Positions 15,120 to 22,847 of a DNA stretch of 64,000 bases are shown here, piece by piece. The number at the start of each line of letters is the position of its first letter. The stretch's first letter is position 1. The stretch spans positions 682,001 to 746,000 of the forward strand of contig NZ_AUKG01000002.1 in assembly GCF_000424625.1 (NCBI RefSeq), given 5' to 3'. Below the pieces are notes generated by a model. It worked only from the letters and a program-made list of their open reading frames with translations, was not told the DNA's origin and did no database searches. This DNA comes from Conexibacter woesei Iso977N (GTDB taxonomy: Bacteria > Actinomycetota > Thermoleophilia > Solirubrobacterales > Solirubrobacteraceae). The translations under genes were made by a program, and so were the position numbers.

Positions 15120-16301
15120 TCACTGGACAGCTCCCTCGCACTTCTTAGGCGCGGGCGCTGGTGGTCCTCCGTCTGCGAGGCCGGTGGGGTCCTGCGCCAC
15201 GGGGGTTGCGCGAACGCCTCCGAATGACACCCATCCCGCGCCGTCTGCGAGGTGGAACCAGATGTCGTTATTGAAGGGCGCGGTGTTGGTTGGGTAGGCG
15301 ACCTGACTCTCGACCCAGCCGTTGACGGCGATGACCTGGTTGCCGTTGTAGGCCCCGTTCGATCGGCTCAGCGTGCTCGGTGTGGGATGGATGAGCGCGC
15401 CGTAAGGCCTCCAGCGATCCTGGGCGTACACCTGGTACGGGGCACAGCCGCCGACGAAGCCAACGATCCCGGTGGCAGGAGGGGCAGGCCGATGGCTCGA
15501 GTCGTGCGCCAGAGAGAAGATGGTCCAAGCTGCCGCGAGAACCACGATGACGGTCGCGGGCGTGCGCTGACCAGTGCGGGCGAGCCCGTAGGCAAACGCG
15601 GTCGCGGCTGCGGTCGCTGTCAGCCAATGCGGTGTGGCAACCCACAACCCGATGATTGTGGCGGTGGCCAGCAGGAACTCCATCGCACCGCGCCCGTCGA
15701 ACGGCGGCAGGCGACGCTTGGGCGGGCTCGGAGCGACCGATTCCTCCTCGGGCCACCGCCACTGCGGAGATCTCTTGAGCTCGTCGCGGCGCTGACGGAG
15801 GTAGTCGTCGATGTTGTGGATGTCCAGGTAGCGCGCAATCGCCCGGTCCACCTCCCGCGCCCACCTTTGGCCTGGCTGAGTGCCGACCGACGAGCCGAGG
15901 AACGGAGCCTCCCGTCCGACGATCTCCAAAACCGGCGCACCCCCTCGGAGATCGAGGTCGCTGAGGCTGGGACGGCTTTCGGACGGGTCGGCGTATCGCG
16001 CTGCTGCGGTCCGCAATGCTTCCATGAAGCCGTCGAGGAGCGGAGCGGCGGCGGACGTGAGCCGAAGCCCGAACAGCGTCAGGACGAGTTGCTGTCCCTG
16101 ACGGAAGCCAAGAGGTTGGGGGATGTTGAACGCCGCGTCGCCGACGTCGAGCTTGACGCCCCGACGTACGAGATCTCGTTGCAGCTGATCGAGCGTCGGC
16201 CAGGTCCCGGTGGCGAGCAGGATCTGGACGGTGAGGTCCAGCAGCTCCTGATGTTCGTCGGCCCAGGCCTTGTAGGACGAAGGGAACAGCGGCGTGGGCA
16301 T
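15120..16301 (-). CDS. Membrane protein with extracytoplasmic SH3-like C-terminal domain
   Basis: 393 residues. N-terminal soluble region (1-190) with a helical block HQELLDLTVQILLATGTWPT and QLQRDLVRRGVKLDV, which may be a winged-helix-like fold. A proline/lysine linker is followed by two or three membrane helices (AMEFLLATATIIGLWVA, TAAATAFAYGLA, PATVIVVLAAAWTIFSLA). The C-terminus is outside and beta-rich, with an SH3b-like look (YQVYAQDRWRPYGALI, VIAVNGWVESQVAYP, IWFHLADGAGWVSFGGVR). Transcribed divergently from the ietA-like gene. It may sense or anchor, but no family is recognised. The ATG at 16301 is chosen over upstream starts that would run into the neighbour's promoter. Confidence 0.6.
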   Translation of the reverse strand: MPTPLFPSSYKAWADEHQELLDLTVQILLATGTWPTLDQLQRDLVRRGVKLDVGDAAFNIPQPLGFRQGQQLVLTLFGLRLTSAAAPLLDGFMEALRTAAARYADPSESRPSLSDLDLRGGAPVLEIVGREAPFLGSSVGTQPGQRWAREVDRAIARYLDIHNIDDYLRQRRDELKRSPQWRWPEEESVAPSPPKRRLPPFDGRGAMEFLLATATIIGLWVATPHWLTATAAATAFAYGLARTGQRTPATVIVVLAAAWTIFSLAHDSSHRPAPPATGIVGFVGGCAPYQVYAQDRWRPYGALIHPTPSTLSRSNGAYNGNQVIAVNGWVESQVAYPTNTAPFNNDIWFHLADGAGWVSFGGVRATPVAQDPTGLADGGPPAPAPKKCEGAVQ

Positions 16302-16479
16302 CGCGCGCAGTCTGCCGCACTGGGTGGCTTTCGGACTCCGGTCTTGCAACACCCCGCTCAGCGAAGCGCGTCCGGGCCGGGGCCGTCGCGCACACCGCGC
16401 CCGGCGGGCCGATCGAGCCGCCGGAGCGGCTATCTTGCGGCGCGGACCAACGGCGGAGAGCGAGAGGAGGCGAAAAGAC

Positions 16480-17448
16480 TTGGCCGGCTCTGGAGAGCAC
16501 ATCAAGGCGCTGGTGCGAAGCCACGCCTCTGGCGATGACGCGTCGTTCTACGCCGTCGCCTCGCAGATCGCAGCGCAGGCCGCCCGCAAGGGACACAACC
16601 GCCTCGCGCAGGACATCAAGCAGACGATCGACGCCTCGCGCAAGCAGCCGATCGCTGGTTCGGTCACCGCGATCGCGAAGCCTCGTGGTGACCTGGCCGA
16701 GCTCCTCACGGCCACGTACCCGAAGGTCGGCCTCCGTGACGTCGTCGGCCCGCAAGCGCTGTTGACACAAATCGAGCAGGTCATCAGCGAGCAGCGCCAG
16801 CGCGCGAAGCTCGTCGATCGCGGCTTCGCCCCCGCCCACCGGCTTCTGCTTGAAGGTCCACCCGGCACAGGCAAGACGATGACCGCGGGGGTGCTGGCTC
16901 ACGAGCTTGGGATCCCGCTGCTCACCGTCCGCCTCGACAGCCTGCTCAGCAAGTTCATGGGGGAGACCGCGGCCAAGCTGCGTGCGGTATTCGACGCTGC
17001 CGAGCAGCAGCGCGCGGTCTTCCTTTTCGATGAGTTTGACGCGCTGGGCGCCGATCGATCAGGCAACGATGTCGGCGAGGCCCGCCGGATCCTGAATTCG
17101 TTCTTGGTGTTCTTGGAACAGGCCAGTCCGGAGAGCGTGATCATCGCCGCGACCAACCACCGTGCGATCCTCGATCGCGCGTTGTTTCGTCGCTTCGACC
17201 TCGTCATCGAGTACGGCCTTCCGGATCGCAGCGAGGCGCAGAAGGTTGTGCGCCGGCGGCTTGGCCCGCTGGCCAAGGGCCTGCACTTCCGCTCCGTTAG
17301 TACGTCTCTCGACGGGCTGAGCCACGCCGACCTGGTCAACGCCGCCGAGGCCGCCGCCAAGCGCGCGCTCATGCGCGGTCACGATCACGTTGAGCCGGAG
17401 GATCTGGATCCCGCCCTAGCGGCCCGGCGCGCCGCGGCCGGTGTCTGA
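16480..17448 (+). CDS. ietA: AAA+ ATPase, IetA-like component of an IetAS anti-phage pair
   Basis: 322 residues. A helical N-terminus (1-75) precedes one AAA+ module: Walker A GPPGTGKT (126-133), Walker B FLFDEFDALG (Asp184/Glu185), sensor-1 Asn226 in IIAATNH, and the arginine-finger pair in LFRRFD (237-238), with a C-terminal helical lid. The order and the tight coupling to a subtilisin-like protease match IetA of the IetAS defence system (AAA ATPase plus S8 protease). Start: TTG at 16480 is the only start placed correctly behind a strong ribosome site GAGAGGAGG (16462-16470); longer frames upstream overlap the divergent gene. A -10-like TATCTT lies at 16431-16436. Confidence 0.85.
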   Translation: MAGSGEHIKALVRSHASGDDASFYAVASQIAAQAARKGHNRLAQDIKQTIDASRKQPIAGSVTAIAKPRGDLAELLTATYPKVGLRDVVGPQALLTQIEQVISEQRQRAKLVDRGFAPAHRLLLEGPPGTGKTMTAGVLAHELGIPLLTVRLDSLLSKFMGETAAKLRAVFDAAEQQRAVFLFDEFDALGADRSGNDVGEARRILNSFLVFLEQASPESVIIAATNHRAILDRALFRRFDLVIEYGLPDRSEAQKVVRRRLGPLAKGLHFRSVSTSLDGLSHADLVNAAEAAAKRALMRGHDHVEPEDLDPALAARRAAAGV

Positions 17449-19984
17449 ACAGGGCGGCGGGCTCCCGCACCTTTGGGTCGAGGGCTACGCCGACGACCGG
17501 AGGTTCGAGCGACGAGGTGGTCCTGATCCAAAAGTTCGCGAGGTCGAGCGCCGCGCGCACGGTCGCGCGCGCCGGCAAGAGCTCGACAACGCGATCGCCG
17601 CGCAACTCGAGGCGCGAGGCGAGCTGGATGAGTCGACGATCGAAGAGCTCCGGGCGATCGGCGTCGTCCTTGTCCTTGAGGGCGCCGATGCCGCTTTCCC
17701 GCTGAAGGTCGATTCGCTGGAGCGCATGTCGGGCCACCGCTCGTCCGAGGCTAGGCGGCCCTGGTGGCGGTTGCTATCGGTCACGGCCGCGACGGACACG
17801 TCGCCCGAGAAGGCCATGGTTTGGGTGAGCGACGAATACCGGGCTCACTTCCTGAAGCGCTTCGAGGAGTACCTCAACAAGGACACGCCCAAGGGCGACG
17901 CCACCCACCGCGAGCTGATCGCCAACATCGGGCGCATCCGTGCCGCGGTGCTCGAAGATCTGTGGCAGTCTGACGGCGATCCAGCGACACGCGGCGTTCA
18001 CTGGTGGGAGGTATGGCTCGCGCGCGGGAACGAACCGCTCCGCATCGCGCGCGCGTACGTGGAAGGGTCGCCGCTGCGAATGGCCGGCCGCGTACTGGAG
18101 TTTGTCGACCGGACCGTGATCTGGGTTGAGGGCAGGTGGGATGACCTGCGCGGGATGCCGTTCAGTCGTGTGCCGGTCACCGAGATCCGGCGCCCCGAGC
18201 TCGCCGATACCGTCGAGGATCTCAGCGTGGAGGAGCGGGCCGAACTCGCCGATGACCTCGCCGCGCGGATCGTTGCAGCCGGTCCCGACGCGCCTGCCGT
18301 ATGCAACATCGACAGCGGTGTGCGGCGTTCAAGCGTCCTGCTCGACGCGTCGCTGGCACCCGCCGACGTGCACTCGATTGTCGATCGAGCCGCCACCGAC
18401 GTGCGCAACCACGGCACCGCCATGGCCAGCCTCGCGCTCCTCGGCCCGCTCGATCCGTTGTTGCTCGGCACCGCGCAGGTCGCGCTCGGCCATCGGCTCG
18501 AGGCGGTGAAGATCCTGCCTGACCCCGACGCGGACGATCATCCTGCCGAGGCATTCGGCCTCGTCACGGCCGACGCAGTGTCTCAACCCGAGGCCGTCGC
18601 TCCGAACCGGTCCCGCGTCTTCTGCATGCCGATCACGGCAAAGCCGGACCGGCTCGGCGAGCCGTCGCTCTGGTCCGCATCGGTCGACGCACTCGCGGCC
18701 GGTGTGGGGATCGCCGCGTCGGACGAAGGCATCGGCATCCTCGGCCCGCCCGACCCGGGTGCTTCAAGACTGTTCGTGATCTCCGCCGGCAACGTCCCGG
18801 AGAACGACTTCCTGCCCAACTACCGCGACGCCACCGACAACGCGGTCGTCGAGGACCCGGCCCAGGCTTACAACGCGCTGACCGTCGGCGCCTTCACCGA
18901 GCTGGTAGGTGTGCCAGACGATCCGAGCTTCGACGGGTGGGCACCGCTCGGAGCCCACGGCGATGTATCGCCCCACAGCCGCACGTCCCTCGGCTTCAGC
19001 CATCGCAGCTGGCCCGTCAAGCCGGATATCTGCATGGAGGGCGGCAACGTCCTGCACGACGGCGCCGGAAGCTATGACCCTCGCCACCCCCTCGTCTCGC
19101 TCCGCGCCGCCGACGCCGCCGGCGACCGGGTCATCACCTCCGCCAACGCGACGAGCGCCGCGACCGCCCAGGCAGCGCGGCTCGCCGCCCTTGCTCAGGT
19201 CAAGTACCCCGCCTACTGGCCCGAGATCGTCCGTGGCTTGCTGACCCACGCGGCCGAGTGGACGCCGATTATGCGCGGCGAGCTCGACGCCGTCTCCGGC
19301 AAGCAGGACAAGCTCCGCCTTCTGCGCCGCTACGGCTGGGGCGTGCCACGCGAAGACGCGCTGCTCAACTCGTCACACACCGCGGTGACGATGGTCACCC
19401 AGGACGAGTTCGTCCCGTTCACAGGTGACAAGTACAATTTGCGCACGTTCCGCTTGCATGAGATGCCGTGGCCCGCAGACGTGCTCCGCAGCCTCGAAGG
19501 TGCTGAGGTGACGATGCGCGTCACGTTGTCCTACTTCATCGAGCCGACCGCCTCTCGACGTGGTTGGCGGCGCCGCTACTCCTATGCCTCGCACGGACTG
19601 CGCTTTGAGCTGAAGAACCAGTTCGAGACGACGGAGATGTTCGTCAGCCGCGTCAACCGGGAGGCCCAGGACGAGGAAGACGAAGCACCTCGGCCGGCCA
19701 GCGGTAACGATCGGTGGCTCATCGGACCCAACCAGCGCAACAGCGGATCGCTGCACCAAGACATCTGGGAGGGAACCGGCGACGCTCTCGCCGAGTGCGG
19801 CGTCATCGCCGTGCACGCAATCGGCGGCTGGTGGAAGTACAACAGGCGCGCCGACCGACAGGACCTTCCGGTGCGCTACGCGCTGATCGTGTCGTTGAAG
19901 ACGCGTGAGACAGACGTCGACCTCTGGACGCCTGTCGCAACCGAGCTGGGCCTTCCGATCGAGCAGATGATTCCGGCGAGCTGA
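17441..19984 (+). CDS. ietS: Subtilisin-like (S8) serine protease, IetS-like component of an IetAS anti-phage pair
   Basis: 847 residues without a signal peptide, so cytoplasmic. A long N-terminal domain (1-280, with charged helices and WVEGRWDDLRGM) precedes the S8 domain. The triad is Asp291 (CNIDSGV), His324 (NHGTAMASL) and Ser572 (NATSAATAQAARLAA), with oxyanion Asn451 in SAGNV. A large insert separates His and Ser, and a C-terminal beta-rich region (from about 600) includes VTMRVTLSYFIEP, typical of the jelly-roll extension of this group. GTG start overlaps the end of the ATPase gene by 8 bp, so the two are translationally coupled. Model from known IetAS: infection-triggered proteolysis controlled by the ATPase; the target is unknown. 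Confidence 0.85.
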   Translation: MSEQGGGLPHLWVEGYADDRRFERRGGPDPKVREVERRAHGRARRQELDNAIAAQLEARGELDESTIEELRAIGVVLVLEGADAAFPLKVDSLERMSGHRSSEARRPWWRLLSVTAATDTSPEKAMVWVSDEYRAHFLKRFEEYLNKDTPKGDATHRELIANIGRIRAAVLEDLWQSDGDPATRGVHWWEVWLARGNEPLRIARAYVEGSPLRMAGRVLEFVDRTVIWVEGRWDDLRGMPFSRVPVTEIRRPELADTVEDLSVEERAELADDLAARIVAAGPDAPAVCNIDSGVRRSSVLLDASLAPADVHSIVDRAATDVRNHGTAMASLALLGPLDPLLLGTAQVALGHRLEAVKILPDPDADDHPAEAFGLVTADAVSQPEAVAPNRSRVFCMPITAKPDRLGEPSLWSASVDALAAGVGIAASDEGIGILGPPDPGASRLFVISAGNVPENDFLPNYRDATDNAVVEDPAQAYNALTVGAFTELVGVPDDPSFDGWAPLGAHGDVSPHSRTSLGFSHRSWPVKPDICMEGGNVLHDGAGSYDPRHPLVSLRAADAAGDRVITSANATSAATAQAARLAALAQVKYPAYWPEIVRGLLTHAAEWTPIMRGELDAVSGKQDKLRLLRRYGWGVPREDALLNSSHTAVTMVTQDEFVPFTGDKYNLRTFRLHEMPWPADVLRSLEGAEVTMRVTLSYFIEPTASRRGWRRRYSYASHGLRFELKNQFETTEMFVSRVNREAQDEEDEAPRPASGNDRWLIGPNQRNSGSLHQDIWEGTGDALAECGVIAVHAIGGWWKYNRRADRQDLPVRYALIVSLKTRETDVDLWTPVATELGLPIEQMIPAS

Positions 19985-20539
19985 TCGGCCACCACAGCAC
20001 GAAGCCTGGCGATGCGTCTGCGATGTCCCGCTGTGCGATGGAGTCGACGGCCCACAGCAACGGCTAGTCGGCGGTGCCTTGTTCGGTAGTAGTCGTCGTA
20101 GACGTCTCCCAGGTCAACGTCATCGATCGCGATGATCGCGTCGATGGATGTGGACCGCCAGGCCCGAGAGCCACCGCCTTCCTGGAAACGTCTGGCAAGC
20201 TTGTTGGAGGTCGCGGTGGTGACTGCGAGCGAGGACGCAGGCGCGACTACGTGTCGTCGGAGCGTCCTCTTAGGAAGGCCTGTCCACACGTCGCGCGTGA
20301 CCTCTGGTCGTCGCCCCCGAGCCTCTTGCCTCCGTCTGTCTCGACGAGCAATGGCCAAGAACACCAACAACATGCGACATGGCGCCGTGCCACCCGTCGC
20401 CGACCGCGGGATCAGCACCCGCCAATTCGGCAGTACCTGGTCCTCTGATCGGCGAGGCCGAACGGACCGGCGTCACGCTGACGAACGCCGCGCCGCGGCG
20501 TGGGGTTTCGCGTCTCGTGTCGTTAGGCGATTGCGGCGC
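19985..20539. other. Non-coding or decayed stretch inside the island
   Basis: About 555 bp between the protease gene and the zinc-ribbon gene, which converge on it. Several open frames cross it on both strands, but none has a ribosome site, consistent codon bias or recognisable protein sequence. A minus-strand frame (to 20418) has a DVDLGDVYDDYYRTRHRRL segment and may be a gene relic. I see no terminator with a T-run. Confidence 0.4.
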
Positions 20540-21493
20540 CTAGGGCGTGGAGCGCCGGCGTCGGCGGCGCTGACGCATCTTCGGTGAGCACTCCGCGCAT
20601 GCCTTCGCGTCGCGACGACCCATGAACGGCTGGCCGCAGCCTGGGCACATTCCGATCGTGACCGACTTCCAGCCGACAACAACCCTGCCGACCAGCTGTG
20701 GGACCCGCACCGTCTGCGTTGCCCCCGGTTCCCACGTCAGCTCGCCGAGCACGTTCGCCTCGGGTGGGTGGTCGCGGCAGCTTTCGCAGCGCTGGGCGCC
20801 GCGTTTTGGGGTGAACACCACGGAGCACGCGTTGCAGACGGCGATCCCTGACGGCCGCCACTCGCGGTCCGGCGCCGCGATTTCGAGCTGCGTCCGGACG
20901 GACAGCACCATCTCGTACAACATGGTCTGAAGAGCTGACTCCGGCGTCACGATGGCCGGAGGCGTCAGGAAGAATCCGTGCCGTCGTTCGAGGCCGGCGA
21001 CGATCGTCGTCTCGACTTCCCTCCGTGTGGCGTCGAGCTGCTCCTCTGTCGTACGACGCAGTTTTTCGAGCTGCGCGGTCGGAGCGCGGTCATCGGAGGC
21101 GATCTGGTCGACCTGCCTTAGAGCATGGACCGCAGCGTCGACGAGTACGGTGATCTGCGCAGCGCGCGGGTCGGAGGGCGTCACCTCTTCCGGGCTTAGT
21201 TCGGCGCTGGCGACGTGGCGTAACAGGATCCAGAACGGCGTGTACCTCTCGGCGGCCTCCAGCGCGACGGCTGGATCCGGAGTTTCATCGGTCAGCGTGA
21301 AGAGCGTCGCGTGGTCCTCCGACTCGCGGCCGGAGGTGCCGTCCCAGCCGACGCGCATGACGGCGTGCCTGGTGCCGGTCAGGTGCTGCGACGCTTCTCT
21401 CGCCATCGCGTCGTAGTGGGGGAGGCGCCAGTCCAGCCACTGCGACCACAGCTCGTGCTGGGTCTGCGGCATCCAGGCAGGGATGCTGGTCAT
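20540..21493 (-). CDS. Conserved hypothetical with two C-terminal zinc ribbons
   Basis: 317 residues. The N-terminal 230 residues are mainly helical (WSQWLDWRLPHYDAMAREA; a long coiled helix around QLEKLRRTTEEQLDATRREV). The C-terminus has two four-cysteine units: CNACSVVFTPKRGAQRCESC and CPGCGQPFMGRRDAKACAEC, then an arginine-rich tail. This double Zn-ribbon with a basic end suggests nucleic-acid binding, like CGNR-type regulators, but no family is assigned. It is coupled by ATGA to the small membrane protein upstream. Confidence 0.6.
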   Translation of the reverse strand: MTSIPAWMPQTQHELWSQWLDWRLPHYDAMAREASQHLTGTRHAVMRVGWDGTSGRESEDHATLFTLTDETPDPAVALEAAERYTPFWILLRHVASAELSPEEVTPSDPRAAQITVLVDAAVHALRQVDQIASDDRAPTAQLEKLRRTTEEQLDATRREVETTIVAGLERRHGFFLTPPAIVTPESALQTMLYEMVLSVRTQLEIAAPDREWRPSGIAVCNACSVVFTPKRGAQRCESCRDHPPEANVLGELTWEPGATQTVRVPQLVGRVVVGWKSVTIGMCPGCGQPFMGRRDAKACAECSPKMRQRRRRRRSTP

Positions 21494-21735
21494 CGCGGTT
21501 GCTCCTCGCGGAGAGTCCGTAAGGTGCGAGCGAGGCGTTCGATTCCAGTCGCAAGCTGTGCGAGCGCGTGGCCCCAGGCCCAGACGAGCAGGGGCGGTGC
21601 GATGAGGGCCAAGGGAAGCGCGGTGAGATCGAGGTGGACCGACGGCACATCAGGAGGATGGCGCGGTTCGGCTCTTCTTTGGGCGGCGTCCGCAGATCCG
21701 CCCGATGATCCGTGACGGGTGTATGTAGGGACCAA
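21490..21735 (-). CDS. Small single-pass membrane protein
   Basis: 81 residues with one hydrophobic segment (LTALPLALIAPPLLVWAWGH) followed by an amphipathic helix ATGIERLARTLRTLREE. Its stop overlaps the start of the zinc-ribbon gene (ATGA), which supports its being real. The TTG at 21735 is the farthest upstream start; an internal GTG just before the hydrophobic segment is an equally possible start. Unknown function; a membrane partner for the zinc-ribbon protein is a plausible reading. Confidence 0.5.
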   Translation of the reverse strand: MVPTYTRHGSSGGSADAAQRRAEPRHPPDVPSVHLDLTALPLALIAPPLLVWAWGHALAQLATGIERLARTLRTLREEQPR

Positions 21736-21812
21736 CCCTTAGCTCTGCCGGCAGCGAGCGCTGAGGAAGTGGTGGTCGGAGAGTTGCGGTGCCGGTGCAG
21801 GTAACAGCGCTG

Positions 21813-22847
21813 TCAGCCAGTGCGCAATTGCCAGAGCGCCGCGGACCACGACCTGCGTTCGCGCATCACCTCAAGCAGCGTCTGGCTCACAGCGGCGGTC
21901 TTCTCGACCACCGGACCGACAGCCGGGATGAACGCAACCCCCGTCAGCAGCGCTTCTTTGGCGAGCTCCTCCGGGAGGCTCTTGGCCGTGGCGGCGAGAG
22001 CTGACGCGTAGGCGTCGGTGACCTGCTGACTGACCGACTTCAGCCACGCGTAAGCATCCTCGGGCTCCTGCTGCGCAGCGATGGTCTCGAACGTCCGCAG
22101 CATCTCCCGTGCTTCGCCGCTGCCAGGATGATCTCGGAACTCGCCCACAGCTTCCCAGGGCAAGCGGCCGATGTTCGGCACGACGATCGACAACGCCTGG
22201 TCGCCGGTCATGTGCGTGCCAACTCCGCGCTGTTCGAGCATCGGCTCGAACAGCCGGGTGATGGTGAACGTCGACTCGAAGCTCGCCGCGAGCACGAGGT
22301 CGTGGTTGAACGCTTTGTAGACGAACGACCGCAGGAAGCTGTCCTGATCGGCCATGAGGTCCTTCGCGAGCGAGTCGCTCCAGTTGAGCTCGGCGATGGC
22401 CTTGCCCGAGGGCGTCGACCGGGGCGGATCTTGGGTGCCGATCGCGATCATCTCGACCCAGTCCGGCTTGTGCGGCGCGAGCTCGTCGAGGATGCCGGTA
22501 TGGAACTCGGCCATGTAGCGCGCGCTGAGCTTGTCGCTGACGAACGCGCGCATCTCGGTGGCGGGCACGCCTGGAGCGGACTGGGCGCCAAAGGCCATAA
22601 CGACGTCGGAACCAAGCGGGATCGGCCGGCGTGTATCGGCAAGCTTCGCGTTAGTGAGCTGGTGGGGAGGCGTCCACCAAGTCGACGAGCCGGTCGGCGT
22701 GATCGTGACGTCGAGGAGCCCAGCCTCGAAGATGAGGCGGTCGAACAGGACCGCCGCCTCCTTGGCCTTGGTCACCGCCGTGGGCGTCCGCGGATCTGCG
22801 AACAGCTCGACGCTGCAGTGCAACGGGAACAGAGCGGTACTCGTCAC
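21813..22847 (-). CDS. Conserved hypothetical protein, partner of the DUF4365/TPR protein
   Basis: 344 residues, no membrane segments. Sequence blocks: LFDRLIFEAGLLDVTITPTG, ELNWSDSLAKDLMADQDSFL, a central helical part, and a C-terminal helical region with small residues (KEALLTGVAFIPAVGPVVEKT) that looks amphipathic or weakly hydrophobic. I do not recognise the family. Starts with GTG overlapping the stop of the DUF4365/TPR gene (GTGA), so the two proteins are made together and probably act together. Confidence 0.6.
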   Translation of the reverse strand: MTSTALFPLHCSVELFADPRTPTAVTKAKEAAVLFDRLIFEAGLLDVTITPTGSSTWWTPPHQLTNAKLADTRRPIPLGSDVVMAFGAQSAPGVPATEMRAFVSDKLSARYMAEFHTGILDELAPHKPDWVEMIAIGTQDPPRSTPSGKAIAELNWSDSLAKDLMADQDSFLRSFVYKAFNHDLVLAASFESTFTITRLFEPMLEQRGVGTHMTGDQALSIVVPNIGRLPWEAVGEFRDHPGSGEAREMLRTFETIAAQQEPEDAYAWLKSVSQQVTDAYASALAATAKSLPEELAKEALLTGVAFIPAVGPVVEKTAAVSQTLLEVMRERRSWSAALWQLRTG

